Below, piece after piece: positions 1 through 11,515 of a DNA stretch of 64,000 bases. Position 1 is the first letter of the stretch. Each line of letters opens with the position of its first letter. The notes under the pieces were generated by a model. That model ran no database searches and had not been told where the DNA came from. It saw nothing but the letters and a program-made list of their open reading frames with translations. The stretch covers positions 36,650,196-36,714,195 of the forward strand of contig NC_052618.1 in the NCBI RefSeq assembly GCF_016545825.1, given 5' to 3'. The DNA comes from Eucalyptus grandis. Lineage: Eukaryota; Streptophyta; Magnoliopsida; Myrtales; Myrtaceae. A program made the position numbers and the translations under genes.

Positions 1-194
1 TGTTCTCCAAACTGATATTCATTCAGAGTCATTGAAAGCCTTCAATTTTTGACATTGTGCTAGGAAGGTCCTTTCTCCTTCATCTGTTTCTATGTACTTA
101 AACCATCTGAAACAATTGAAACAACCTGGAAAAGTGTTGATTGTTTTGCTACTTCTCCATGTATTCTTAGTTCTGATGGAGAGTTTTCTGGCAG

Positions 195-259
195 CTTCCG
201 TTCAGGAGGCCCTCGCTAATTTGGCATTAGATCAGGGCCCTCCATCTGTGGATCTCTAA
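195..259 (+). CDS. Last exon of a TIGR01589-domain gene (partial, runs off the left edge)
   Basis: This is the terminal coding exon of a gene whose other exons lie left of the window. A splice acceptor (ttctggcag) precedes position 195. Reading on in the phase used by the intact paralogue at 11972-14384 gives a 20-residue tail ending in SVDL and a TAA stop at 257-259. The paralogue's tail ends in SADL with TGA. Similarity covers the preceding intron (about 1-194 against 14100-14319), this exon and the 3' flank, so it is a true paralogue and not a chance ORF. The product would be a plant-specific protein of unknown function; the conserved domain itself is outside the window. I cannot tell whether this copy is intact. 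Confidence 0.75.
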
Positions 260-625
260 GTGAAGTGGATATCGCAGGTGCCTTTATCAATATCAGCTAA
301 AGAAGTTCGGTGGGGACAATATTGACGACCGCGGTGCTTCAGACACCATCTCATGTCTCTCTTCATTGAGTGAACACACAAATTCTCATTACATTTAGGG
401 ATTGAGCCTTGATAATTGTACATCATATTTCATGCTCTAATGCGATGTGCAAATTTGGGACGTATTAAGTAGAAAGGGTTATTGAATTACTTGAAATGAT
501 CATCTTCTATCCTATCCTTGATATCAAAGTGAAAGACGTGCAAATTTCAGTTTGTCTATGTCGATTGTTGCGGTGAGAATTTAATATAGCTTCATAGGCA
601 CGATGTGTATGAACTTGCCGAGATC
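260..625 (+). other. 3' UTR and flank of the left-edge paralogue
   Basis: This stretch is recognisably the same as 14385-14830 downstream of the intact paralogue, with shared blocks such as tatcaatatcag, gggattgagc, caaatttggga and aatatagcttc. The similarity stops at about position 625, within gagatc, where PPR-derived sequence begins. No further gene is seen. Confidence 0.65.
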
Positions 626-927
626 GTGCTTTGGGCATAAACCGTTGCTCACATAGAACTTGTGAACTATAAATTTCACTTGAATCCAGCTACAACTAGC
701 TTCAAATGTAAGATTTTTTAGTTTCATCTTCTTTCTGGTTGCTGCTGCATCTTCCCATAGACTTGCTGAGGCATATATATTTGTTGGCAAAATATCAGCA
801 GCAGGTCGTCCGGCTCCTGCTAAAAAATCATCGCTGCAGCTTGTTTTGCAAGTTCAACATTTCTGTGAACTTGGCAAGCCGCCAGAAATGTATACGACAC
901 CAGTGTAGCAGCCCTGAAAGGCATTAA
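626..927 (-). pseudogene. PPR pseudogene fragment 1 (E-domain end, EMB2261-like)
   Basis: On the minus strand the translation contains NIYASASLWEDAAATRKKMK followed by CSWIQVKFIVHKFYV. That is the E/E+ region that follows the last repeats of plant PLS-class pentatricopeptide proteins (typical form: SNIYA..G.WE.....R..MK....K..GCSWIEV....H.F.V). PPR proteins bind organellar RNA, and the E region is part of the editing-type architecture. Only about 100 residues remain, the frame drifts towards position 900, and no DYW end is present. It is a relic of the same gene family as the fragments at 965-2310 and 34785-36740. Its junction with the TIGR01589 gene flank at about 625 is abrupt. Confidence 0.65.
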
Positions 928-964
928 ATTATTAAACTGGAGGGCTTTGACAAGGGATCCTCTT

Positions 965-2310
965 CTTTAAATTCAGTATTCGGGGCATGACCCGGTTTCT
1001 TTATTCGACGGGCCAATGGTTCCAATTCATCATAGATCTCCCGTGCTTAGGTTGTGAGGTGTCAGCCACATAGAACTCGTGAACTATTTTTTCCCTTGAA
1101 TCCAGCTCCAACGGGCTTCTTTTGTAAGATTTTTCAGTTTCCTTCTTATTTCTGATTTCTGCTGCATCTTCCCATGGACCTGCCGAGGCATAGATATTTG
1201 CTAGCAAAAATATAATCAGCAGGGAGGGTCATCCAGTTCCTGCTAAAAAAATTCATTACTGCAGCTTGTTTTGCAAGTTCAACATTGCTGTGAACTTGGC
1301 AAGCTCCAAGAAATGTAGGATAGACGAGTTTATCAGCCTGGAAAGGCATTGAATTTATAAATTGAAGGGCCAGGACAACGGATTAGATCTGCCCACTAAA
1401 TCCATTCATGCATGTGTCACGGGCCGACAGTTTCCTTGGCCGCAGAACCATCCGTGCAATGCCTGGCGAGCGGAATTCGCCAGGCCAGCCTTCATTCAAT
1501 AGCTGTTCCAACGAACAATATGGTGAATAGCTTCTTTGTACGAGATCGTACCACACCCAGTTTCGCTCGGGCGTCTAGTCCATCGAGTGAGATAGCAAAT
1601 CTCTTTAGGCTCAATAACTGATTTTGGCCTGCTGTGGCCTCACCAGGAGAGTGGCATTAACTTTCAACTAGTTTGTGCACGGGAGGCTAACCTCGCCTTC
1701 AGAGCTCCTGAGTGATATAATCTTTCTATCCTAGAACTCCTAGCACCAACCGTATTGACACCACTCCTACGGATCAGTTGTGTTCATCCCCTCTGCATCA
1801 TCACTCTTCACTCGATAATCATAAGTACCGCTCACAAATGTCACGAGTACGGGAGGATTCGCGGACCGTGAAAAAAACATAGTGTTCAATTCTAGGCACG
1901 AATCCATATTCTGAGCACATTAAACTATTTCCATCCATCAGAAATACCACATGGCAACAAGAGGATAAAACAGCAACAAAGGTATCATAAGAAATCAAAT
2001 TCTTTTCGAATAGTGCATGAGAAGCTCTCCAAGCGTCTTCCACGGGACTCAACCAGGAATACATGCTAATGAGATAATTACCCACGCAAGTATCACAGGC
2101 AAAGCCCAATTTTATTGCTAGAGTGCATATTTGTATCCCCATATCTACATCGCAAATACTTCACAGAAAAATTCGAAAGGGTTTGGCCCTGGACCTTTTT
2201 CATTTCGCAGATAGCCTCCTCATTCTCCAGTTTGCACATATCCTGCTGATTTTCGCTGTCCAACATCTCACATCATGATCTTGCCTCTGATCGGACACCT
2301 TTCTCAAATC
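965..2310 (-). pseudogene. PPR pseudogene fragment 2 (EMB2261-like), split by an insertion
   Basis: This is a second relic of the same PPR family. From the 5' side on the minus strand, 1870-2310 carries a repeat-type segment (LGFACDTCVGNYLISMYS, then ALFEKNLISYDTF) and the SSCCHVVF and RIEHYVFF remnants. 1001-1400 carries MPFQADKLVYPTFLGACQVH and the E-domain segment NIYASAGPWEDAAEIRNKK. In Arabidopsis At3g49170 (EMB2261) the matching stretches are the SACSHVGL, FQADVLVWRTFLGACRVHSN and GGCSWIEV regions. Frames change several times. A block of about 460 bp (1410-1870) that is absent from the related copy at 34785-36740 interrupts the gene, so it is non-functional. Confidence 0.65.
1410..1870. 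mobile_element. Insertion in the PPR pseudogene, possible LTR fragment
   Basis: When 1380-1900 is aligned with 35150-35230, the PPR sequence is continuous in the second copy. Here it is broken by about 460 bp that begin TGTCACGGGCC and end near aaaaaaca. A TG...CA outline suggests an LTR or LTR fragment. I see no clean target duplication, and no coding sequence is recognised. Confidence 0.4.
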
Positions 2311-2389
2311 ATGAAGCGATCCACTAGCTACAAACTTCTCGTACATGTCGACCAAGCTGCATCAGACACAGACATTCGAAGCCAATCTA

Positions 2390-2810
2390 GACCGTATAAT
2401 ACTCCTTCAGCCACCCCCAGCATGGCACCTTGGCCGCTGGCACCACACTCAAGCAACAGCACGAGCTTGCGAAACTCCACCACTTGGGTTTGGGCTGCGC
2501 ATGGAGAGTCGACACCGACGATGATGGTGGTGGACATGGCAGGACGACTCCAGTGACGTTGCAGGTGGTGATAGCCAGCAAGATTGGAGCAGTCAGCACA
2601 AGGAAAGGAAGGAAGAAGGAAAGAACGAAAGGAGTAGGGAAAAGAAATAGCCTTTCTTTTTCAGAAACCACTTTGAATCGAGTTGGACTCCACAATATCA
2701 ACAATGATGTATAATTCTCTCTCGGTAGCAAAACATCAATGATTTTAACGGAAGACCACATTAAGATAAATTTTTGAATAGTACGAGAATTAGATTGAAT
2801 AAAAATAAAA
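2390..2810 (+). repeat. Dispersed repeat, second copy at 45600-46040
   Basis: Blocks such as ggcaccttggcc, gccacactt/ccacactc, agcagtcagc/agcggtcagc and gagttggactccac occur in the same order here and at 45600-46040. The ORFs that overlap it in several frames show no recognisable domain. This is an unclassified, partly purine-rich repeat. Confidence 0.5.
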
Positions 2811-3560
2811 GTTAGGAACAACATTAAATATGGAGAAAAAGTCCAGAAATTACCGATTATGTTTCTTATGACTAACATTATTTATATTTCAAATCTTTCA
2901 CATTTCACGATCAAACGCCTTTCTAAACATGACTTAAGACCTTGTTTGTCTAGGATTAAGTAAACCTTCCAAAACCTTAAAATATTATCTAAATTTTAGA
3001 ATCTTTGGAAAATAATTTATTTGAGTTTGCGTGTCAACATGTATATATTATGAAAGATTCGGATATATCAAGTTAAAAAAATTCAAAATGAGTCTGTTGC
3101 TAAACTTAGATTAACTTAAAAGTAAAAGTCTCTTCAGACACGTCTTTAATTTGGTCAATCTTTTTCTTACTTTACCTGTCTATAATGTTTTATTATCAAA
3201 CATGCGTTTGTACTTTTTTGCTAGGAGTTGTGAAATTATTTCTACTAAGAACAGTAATAGGGATTCGGCTCCTAATAGAGATCCGGTGTCATCATCATTT
3301 TGACAATCACTGAGGGGCACAAAAGAAAGCTCGAAATCATAATTTGGAAAGCATACTTTCGACACTAAAATCAATATCATTAGGAAAGCCATCAATCTGA
3401 AAGGCTTATATCTGGCACTAAGAGGCTTCTTTTTTAAAGATTGTATTATTTTATTTTTGTGGGTCTGATTTAAGATTGTTTAGAAGGCACGCATTCCACC
3501 CAAACAATCATCATTTGAGAGTAGAAAAGGTGCATGTTCGGCGTCGAAATCATTTTTCAA
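2811..3560. other. AT-rich spacer
   Basis: About 750 bases of AT-rich sequence directly before the LINE insertion site. No gene, RNA or terminal repeat is recognised. Confidence 0.5.
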
Positions 3561-3829
3561 TAGTCATCATTTTTTTTTTTTTTGAACGAAAGCCCATATT
3601 TCATTAATCCGAATAACCCATACAGGTCGCTGCAAGAGCGTCCGCGCATAAAAGATTCAAGAGAGGAGAGGGCAAACGAAGGGCCCAACTAGAAGTCAAG
3701 CTAGTGCCCGTATGGGCCTTACAAACCCAGTCAGCGACGGTATTCGCCTCTCTACAGCAAAACCCTAACGTAAGATTGGAAAAAAGGGTTAGAAGGAAAG
3801 CAGCCTCTGCGAAGAGAGATCAATCTCGC

Positions 3830-6800
3830 CACGGCGGCTGAGAGCGACGATTCAACGTTTCCACGACAGTGAGGCTGTCTGATTCAACGACTATTGCTGC
3901 AGCTTGAAGCCCTTGATGCAGAAGATGGTGGAGCGAGAAAGATAGGGCTTGGATCTCAACTTGAAGAGCGGAGACAGCCACAACGCCTAAAGAGAAGCCA
4001 TCGGTAAGTCGGCCTTGATGATCCCTACAAATGCAAGCGATCGTACCATGGTTGCTACCTTGATGAAAAGATCCATCGATATTAACCTTCAAAACTCCGA
4101 GATCTGGGGGACGCCATAGATGGGATCTGTTTCTAATCGAACTCCTTTGATGCAGATTAGGAGATGAAGATAAGCGATTGACTTGAGCGTGAGTCAGTGC
4201 CGCTTCTACAACCTGCGTTGGATTGGGATAAGTACCTCGGAAGACGAAGGCATTCCGAGCACGCCTGAATCTGCCACGTAATATTAGAAATAAAGGCCAG
4301 CCGAGGTAAGCGATGTCCTTCTCCAATCGTGGCCACAATCCACGAGTCCAGACGCTGAATGTGAGTGGGAAGGACTGAAACCCCGATCTGGGAATGATTC
4401 CACACCTGTTGAGTCCACGAACAAAGTAAGAATAAATGTTCCAATGTTTCTGGAGTCTTACTTTTGCATAATGTGCAGCAAGGATTGTCTAATATGTGTC
4501 TTCGATACAGGTTTTCTCGTGTGGCCAAAGCATTGCTACAGATGGACCAGAGGAAGACTCGGATCTTGGGTGCAGTAGGCATCTTCCAGAGGGTACGCCA
4601 TAACCAGGTAGGAAGTTGGTATGATGTAGAAGCATTTGAAGTTGATGTACCTGATTGTGTCTGAATAAGTGCATGATATGCTGATTTGACCGTGAATGTT
4701 CCCTGTTTGGTTGCTGTCCATATAAGTGCATCTGAAGTGAAGTTAGGCCGAAGTGGAATGTCTGTGATCTGTTGAATGATTGGCATGTCGAAAAATCTGT
4801 ATAATAAGTCAATCTTCCATGAACTAGTGGTCTGGTCAATAAGATCAGCAACTAGTGTAGGTTCTTCAGGGGCTTTAGGTCCACCTAGAATTCCCATAGG
4901 GAGCCATCGGTCTTCTCTGATATTAATGCATGTGCCATCTCCCACAGACCAAGTAATGTGTGGTAAAATTGCATTCCTCCCACATAATAAGCTCTGCCAG
5001 CCCCATGAGGGCCGAGTGCCTTTGTTTGCTTTTAAAAAAGTGGAAGAATGGAAATATAAGCCCCTAAAAAACTTACTCCATAAAGATAATGGCTGATGCA
5101 ATAGATGCCAAGCCTGCTTACCAAGCATGGCGTGATTAAAACTCACCAAATCACGAAAACCCAATCCGCCTAGTTCTTTTCTTTTCTGAAGATTTTTCCA
5201 ACTCTGCCAGGGAATTCCAGATCTACTTGTATCATTACTCCACCAGAATTTTGCCATTCTTTTCTCAATAACTTTACATAATGATATGGGAATCTTAAAC
5301 ACAGACATTGCATATTGTGGGATAGATTGAATAACTGTCTTTAATAAAACTTCTTTTCCACCCTTTGATACTAGTTTCTCCTTCCATCCTTCTAATTTCG
5401 AATGAACTCTGCTCAACAGCCAGGAAAACATATCTCTTTTAGATCTACCCCAGTCAGTAGGGATCCCTAGATACTTCCCACAACGCTGTAACATTGGTAC
5501 CCATAATTCCCCAGCTAGATTTTCCTGAAGAGATGTAGGGCAACAAGGACTAAAGAAAACTCCAGACTTATTGCGATTGATAGTTTGTCCTGATGCCAAG
5601 CAATACTGGTTTAAAATATTGGAAAGATTCTGACACTCCATCAAGGTACCATTAAGAAAAAAGACAGCATCGTCAGGAAAAAGAGATGCGATAGAGTAGG
5701 ACACCATTGATTCAGCTTGATGCCTTTGAGCGAGCCCATATTCATAGCATTCCTTATTAGGAAGGATAAGAGATTTGCAACTATGATAAACAAGTAAGGT
5801 GATAGGGGATCTCCCTGCCTCAGCCCACGAGTCGGGTGAAAAGTCGGTAAAAACTCCCCATTCATTTTGATAGAGAATGATGGCGTGGAAATGCACTGCA
5901 TGATTAGCTGGACCCAATGGGAATGAAATCCCAATCGAAGTAAATAATCTCTAAGAAAGTCCCATTCAACACGGTCATAAGCTTTCTGCATATCTAACTT
6001 GAGAATTGCTTTGAAATGACATCTTCTTTGCCTAGTCTTGAGCTGATGAATGACTTCCTGTACAATTAGAACATTGTCCTGAATCTGTCTGCCAGCAACA
6101 AACGCGCTCTGTTCTTCAGTAATCAGCATAGGCAGCAAGGGTTTCAATCGGTTAGCCAGCACTTTAGAAAAGATTTTGTAGGCATAGTTACATAGGCTAA
6201 TAGGACGATACTGATCCAAGCTTTCCGGGTTGGGGGTTTTGGGGATTAGGGTTATAGCAGTTCTGTTTAGAGATGGAGGTAATATACCGTAAGAAAAGAA
6301 ATGAAGCACCGCTTCCGTGAATGTCCACTTTAATAATTTCCCAATGTGATTGATAAAATAAACCACTTAAACCATCCGGGCCTGGTGCCTTTGAAGCCCC
6401 TAATTGAAAGGTAGCAACTTGAACTTCTTCAAGAGTGGGTTGAGCAAGGAGAGCTGCATTCATTTCTGCATCAATCATCTGTGGACATTGTTCTAAAATC
6501 TGTGCATAAGGTCTAGGCCCGTAAGTAGTATAAAGTCAAGAGAAGTAGTTAGTGGTCATTTCTTTAATATGTTCAATATCCCTTATCCATTGCTGATGTT
6601 CATTCCTCAAGATAGTAATTTGATTGCGTCGCCTTCTTTGAAGAGTGGTAGCATGGAAGAACTTAGTGTTACGATCTCCCCATTGTAACCAGTTTATCCT
6701 AGATCGCATCGCCCAATATTGCTCTTCCCTTTGCCATGTTTGCTGAAGTTCGATTTTAAGCTTTTGTTGCTGAGATTGATTCAGTATAGTAGGGTGCTGG

Positions 6801-7729
6801 TTTGATAAATTCTGTAACTGATATTCTAATTCAATGGCCTGTTGCCTGTTATGGGAGAAAACCTGGCGACTCCAAGTGGACAGAGCTGTGGCAACTGCAC
6901 GTAGCTTTACTGGAAAAGAAGAGTCCCTTGTCGAGGCTGAGTGCCAGGAGGTTTTAACAACTGATTGACATCCGGGATCCTGGTTCCAGAAAGCTTCAAA
7001 GGTAAAGTGTCTCTTTCGTCGACTCATACCGGGTGTTGTGTTAATAACAAGAGGGCTGTGATCTCGATCCTATTGCAGCGAGCTAACACTTGAGCATTCG
7101 GGTAAGAGACACGCCATTCAAGCATTGCGACAGCTCGATCCAATCTCTCCTTCACCAAAGCATCTCCAACTCGTTATTGGACCACGTGTAAGCACAACCA
7201 TGAGAAGGTAAATCCAACAACCGGCAATCATTGAGGAGCTCACGAAAAGAGTCAAGGCGGTAAGAATCTGGTGGCCGAGATCCTATTTTCTCCCATCTGT
7301 GTAGAATTTCATTAAAGTCACCACAAAGATACCCAAGGTAAGACATTGAAGCTACTAAAATGACGTAAGGTCTGCCAAAGATGCTGACGGTGTTGAACAA
7401 CTGCAGGTGCATGAAGACAAGTAATTCTCATAGACCTGGCTTCGGAGAAATCCATACAAGTAAAGTCCAAAAAATGTGGAGAGGAGGAGAAGTCTGACAG
7501 AGAGAGCCCTGCATTCCAAAAAAGAGCTAAGCCCCCTGCAGATCCAACAGGGCTAACCAGCCCGTGATGCAAAAACCGAAGATCTTTTCAAGCGAAGGAG
7601 AACATCATCAACATTTTTGGTCTCCATAAAAAATAACAGGTCAGGCTTTTCCTTAGCCAAAAGGGCTTTTAGAGATAGGACTGTTAGGGGATTGCCCAAA
7701 CCCTGACAGTTCCAACTTATGATTTTCAT
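3830..7729 (-). pseudogene. LINE ORF2: endonuclease, reverse transcriptase and RNase H, broken
   Basis: ORF2 starts at the ATG at 7729-7727 with MKIISWNCQGLGNPLTV, the classic start of an APE-like endonuclease, followed by PDLLFFMETK. A TAG interrupts it after about 60 codons. The endonuclease continues in other frames to about 7100. A helical linker lies at 6536-7027. The reverse transcriptase covers about 6480-5640, with QYRPISLCNYAYKIFSKVLA, SAFVAGRQIQDN, LDMQKAYDRVEWDFL and GLRQGDPLSPYLF. A frameshift follows, and the catalytic F/YADD box reads FPDD (5680-5669). The 586-codon frame (4157-5917) carries the C-terminal domain and a zf-RVT segment (WKMPTAPKIRVFLW, CTLCKSKTPETLEHLFL). The RNase H lies at 3820-4140 (VNIDGSFHQGSNH, VESDSLTVVETLN). 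Frameshifts, stops and the altered active site show it is dead. Confidence 0.9.
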
Positions 7730-8189
7730 CGTTGATTTGGTGACTGTTTAGGGCCAGCCACCGTCGCCCGCATAACATCTTCAGAGGCCTCCATAATGGG
7801 TGTGTCTAACAAGCAAGAGTCATCATAAAGTCCGGTATGCTCTCCTGGTAAGGCATAGGGAGTATAACGCCTGGGTTTCTTTGCAGGACTTATCTTACTT
7901 ATCGGTCGAATACTGTTACCTTTTTTAGCCTGATGAGTTGATGTTGGCCATTACACTCCTTTCAGTTTCTCTATAGCTGGAATTAGAGCGGTGGTGAAGG
8001 TGTGGTGCACAGGGGGAGTGATGCTGGAGGAATCATTTCTGGTCTGTGGTTCTATTGGAGTAGATTCCTGTGGAGAGGAGTGTGTAACAGGAATGGGCGG
8101 TAGAAGAAGTGGAAGAGAATGAACTGCCATGGGAGGAGTTTCAGGTATGGTGTCTTCATTCTCCTCCTCCATAATTGATTGGCCATAGT

Positions 8190-8972
8190 AACACTGCTAG
8201 TAAGGGCTGTATTTCTGAACTTTTGCTTTTAACCATGGACCATAAGGAGTTTTGTCAGCATCTGTGGTCATTTTTTCCTCAAAAGGAATGAAGGGGCAAG
8301 AATCAGTGTAATGACCCAGTCGTCCACAAGAATAACAATAGTGAGGTAACCTTTCGTACCGAAAATCCAACCACAGAGTTTGATGTTGAAGTTTAATTAG
8401 GCGACCTACCTTCAATGGTGTAGATAAATCCAACTCAACTCGAGCACGGCAAGCTTTCAGTGCGGAACCAGTGGCGAACTCGATTTAACTTGCAAAACAG
8501 AGCCAACCGTACTAATGTACGTGCGGATCATATCGTCGCACAAAGATTCCAAAGGTAACCCAATTATCTGAACCCAAAATGCACATGTAGAAAAGTCATA
8601 GCAGTGTAGAGGGGTGTTGGCAACCCATGGTTTAAAATTTATAAGATGTCCTGAGAATTGCCAAGGTCCAGTGTCGAGAATTCGCTGTTTTTCAGCTTGA
8701 GACTTGAATTTTGCTAAATACAGTCCTGCTTCTTTCTGTATGATTTCTGCATGGTCCAACCTCCATGCCCGCTTCAAGACTGACTGAAAGGCCGGGAAAT
8801 TAAAGGAAGGGTTGGAGGGGACTTTACCTTTTAACAGAAGCTTGCATTCCTCGACAAAGACCAGTGTGGGGTTCAACGCGCAACTCTGCAATTTCTTTTC
8901 TGTACTTAATCGGCCAAGTTTTTGACAAAGTGTAGCGATCCGAGATGCATCCGGGTCATCGTCAAGGGCCAT
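8190..8972 (-). pseudogene. LINE ORF1, gag-like nucleic-acid-binding protein, frameshifted
   Basis: The likely start is the ATG at 8972-8970 (MALDDDPDASRIATLCQKLG), which lies just inside the border of the 5' tandem repeat. The open frame extends further upstream only through that repeat. The first 170 residues match the DUF4283 domain of plant LINE and retro-gag proteins (for example FVEECKLLLKGKVPSN, AFWVQIIGLPLESL). A frameshift near 8485 separates this from the continuation ALKACRARVELDLSTPLKVG and a CCHC zinc knuckle, CYSCGRLGHYTDSC. A proline-rich tail follows at 7951-8172. ORF1 proteins package the LINE RNA. The frameshift makes this copy defective. Confidence 0.85.
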
Positions 8973-8976
8973 CGAT

Positions 8977-9401
8977 GAAATGGTGGAACGGTTCAACGGA
9001 GGAAAGTCGGTATCATCAATATTATCGACATGCAGATGGAGAAAAGGGAAAACCCAGAGGAAAAGAAGACCACTGCCAAGAAAGATGAAGAGGAAGTATA
9101 ACTTGGTTAACGATTTAGGCCTGTGTAAGACATAAAAGAAGAAAAGGATAAAGGAGAGCCATCCGCATGGCAAAAGAAATCAACAGGAGGAAATGGTGGA
9201 ACGGTTCAACGGAGGAAAGTCGGTATCATCAATATTATCGACATGCAGATGGAGAAAAGGGAAAACCCAGAGGAAAAAGAAGACCACTGCCAAGAAAGAT
9301 GAAGAGGAAGTATAACTGGGTTAACGATTTAGGCCTGTGTAAGACATAAAAGAAGAAAAGGATGAAGGAGAGCCATCCGCATGGCAAAAGAAATCAACAG
9401 A
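8977..9401 (-). repeat. 213-bp tandem duplication at the LINE 5' end
   Basis: The unit 8977-9189 is repeated almost exactly at 9190-9401. The only differences I see are one extra A in a purine run, acttgg against actggg, and ggataaagg against ggatgaagg. It covers the 5' UTR immediately upstream of the ORF1 start. Confidence 0.93.
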
Positions 9402-9530
9402 AGACTGCTGAAGAGGAGAAACGAAGACGAACTCTATCCAGTTGATAGAGAGGAACTCGACAAGACGAGAAACATCAAATCAAGTCAATCACATTTTGAA
9501 AGGTGTCTTTTGGATGCTAAAAGTCATCAT

Positions 9531-11220
9531 TCTGAAGATCATCAAATCAAATTATAATAATTAATCACATTAATCGTCGACTCATCGTTCGAATCTATCA
9601 TTTAACCCCACCAATCATCAAATAGCTCATTCAATCATTAATCAAGTCATGAACATGAGAGTATATGATTTATGCTTATTATACAGCAAATTATTTTAAT
9701 CATAACTATATAACTATGATAATTAACTATAAATAATAGTAAACACAAATCATTCTTTGGCAATGTTGGTTTGCTTCTAACGTCATTTCAAATGCAAGGA
9801 ATTTGTGGAATATAAAACTTGAAGCTGTTTCTAGCTGCATAAAATGCCTATTCCTTGACCTTCTCAAGTAAGTCTTTTAAAAAAAAATTATTATCTAATT
9901 TTGAGTTAGACAGGGAATGAAATGATTTTTTTGAGGACCAAACATACCGATAAATAGTTGGCCTAAAAGAAACATAGCCTTGGGCTTGGGCTTGGGATTG
10001 GGCTCTAGAGGAAAGTGTTGTTTCCCCTTTTCCGTCTTTTTTTTTTTTTTTTTGAGGAGGAAAAGAAATTGATCCTTTTACAATAACAAGATAGGGCATC
10101 ATTATATGTGACCTTAATCTCAACATTTTCGTGTGGATTAAGATGAATATAGAATGGCCCGAGTTGGGCCACGCTTATTGCCCAAGCCCACCCACAATGT
10201 AAAGTTTACAAATGGTACGACTGGGATAATTAAAGTTGATGACTAGAATTTCTCATATAAGAGCACCTCATGTGAGAGCTGTGCCCACATTTGCATATCT
10301 TTTAAGTTTAGGCGAGTATAGGTGGACCTAGCAAGCTATCCCCGCCCATTAGTCACCTTTACACGCAAGTATCTTATAGTTTGCCAACACTCGACACTCT
10401 TTTCGTTATGAATATAGGGATCCACAATTATTATGTGGTGTGTTTTAGAAAGTGCATATTCGACATTTAATAGTATGGTTTCATTGAGAATTTCAAATCT
10501 TTTGGATTAAACCTGAACTTTTTATCCACATCAGTTGGCGTAGTTCATAAAAATTAATGTGAATAAAGATCCATCAATGTTAAAAAGAAAATCAACTTGA
10601 AAAGTTCCCAGTAAAGATTCCCTCCCGACTAGAAACTGGAGAATTATAACGACAGACTCTTTTCCACATAGGCCAGCACTATTAATCAAACACCAATGAA
10701 CTCATGAAGGATAAAAATGAAAATCTTATATTAGAAGTTTTCCTATTCTACTATAGACTTCCATATTGATAATTGATTAATTTACTAACAAAACACCATC
10801 ATAAGCATTGACCTAACCCTAAAGTTAACCAAATATATAGAATTTAGTCTTATAAGTACCTTTGTCGGTATAAAACGCCCCGGTAACCTCGAAACACGAA
10901 AGAAGAGGCAACACACTAGCCAAAATGAGGGAAGAAGAGAAAGAAAGAGAAGGCTAGGTGGCGACTATGAAATGTGCAAAAGTAGGCCGTCACATGTAGA
11001 TTAAGGAGCAAATCTCACTAACCTATCGTGATTGCCTCATAACTTCATTTAAACTACAATAAGTCTAATGTATATATATAAAAGCTTCTCTTCTTCAATG
11101 AAAAATAACACAAGTGATGATTATCAATTCATGAATAATTATTGCATTCCCTTTGCCTTTTAGGTTATGCATTATGGATCCATAAGTCTACCACTTAGTC
11201 ACCTTTCTAATCTATTTCCC
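9531..11220. other. Intergenic DNA without recognised genes
   Basis: AT-rich sequence with a T run at about 10038-10054 that could be the tail of a small retroposed piece. The short ORF across 9848-10126 reads through that run and shows no family signature. Nothing else is recognised. Confidence 0.5.
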
Positions 11221-11225
11221 AATAT

Positions 11226-11275
11226 AGAATTGCTAGGCAGAGCTGAAAAGTTTTGAAATGCTCAGGAGAATTCTT
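11226..11275 (+). repeat. About 50-bp direct repeat (second copy 11624-11672)
   Basis: The block gaattgctaggcagagctga through ttttgaaatgctcagg at 11226-11275 recurs with a few changes at 11624-11672 (gaattgctggggtagaactg, then ttttgaaagctcagg). The MITE at 11281-11515 lies between them. The second copy sits in the promoter or 5' UTR region of the gene at 11972. Confidence 0.6.
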
Positions 11276-11280
11276 AATTA

Positions 11281-11515
11281 AGGCTCTGTTTAATTTGCAT
11301 AAAATGAATCGTTTGAAAATATTTTCCCAAAACTAATTATTTGTACTACTTACAAAAATGAATGGACGAAAATATTTTCATTGTCTACGAAGATGTTTAG
11401 TAATAAATTATTGTCGATAATAAAATTATTAACTAACTATTTTAAACAATACAAATAATTAATTTTAAAGAAAATAATTTTCAAAAGGTTCATTTTCCTT
11501 AAACAAACATAGCCT
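11281..11515. mobile_element. MITE with inverted ends (AGGCTnTGTTT type)
   Basis: The left end AGGCTCTGTTTAATTT and the reverse complement of the right end, AGGCTATGTTTGTTTA, match. Inverted similarity continues through AAAATGA and TTTGAAAAT...TTTTC on both sides. The 235-bp body is AT-rich and non-coding. No clear target duplication is visible. Similar AAAATATTTTCC-type pieces occur at 19390-19500 and 38440-38560. Confidence 0.6.

Larger units (their letters stand above)
3571..9521 (-). mobile_element. L1-type LINE (non-LTR retrotransposon), near full length, inactive
   Basis: The element lies on the minus strand. Its poly(A) tail appears as a T run at 3571-3583 and its 5' end is near 9521. 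AGTCATCAT occurs directly outside both ends (3562-3570 and 9522-9530), giving a 9-bp target site duplication. From 5' to 3' it carries a 5' region with a 213-bp tandem repeat, a gag-like ORF1 (DUF4283 and CCHC knuckle), an APE-type endonuclease, a reverse transcriptase, a zf-RVT segment and a C-terminal RNase H. This is the layout of plant L1 elements with RNase H. Several frameshifts and stops break both ORFs, so it cannot move by itself. Confidence 0.9.

Noticed and set aside
9167..9349. Basic 60-codon plus-strand ORF
   Set aside because: It is antisense to the duplicated LINE 5' UTR and has no independent support.
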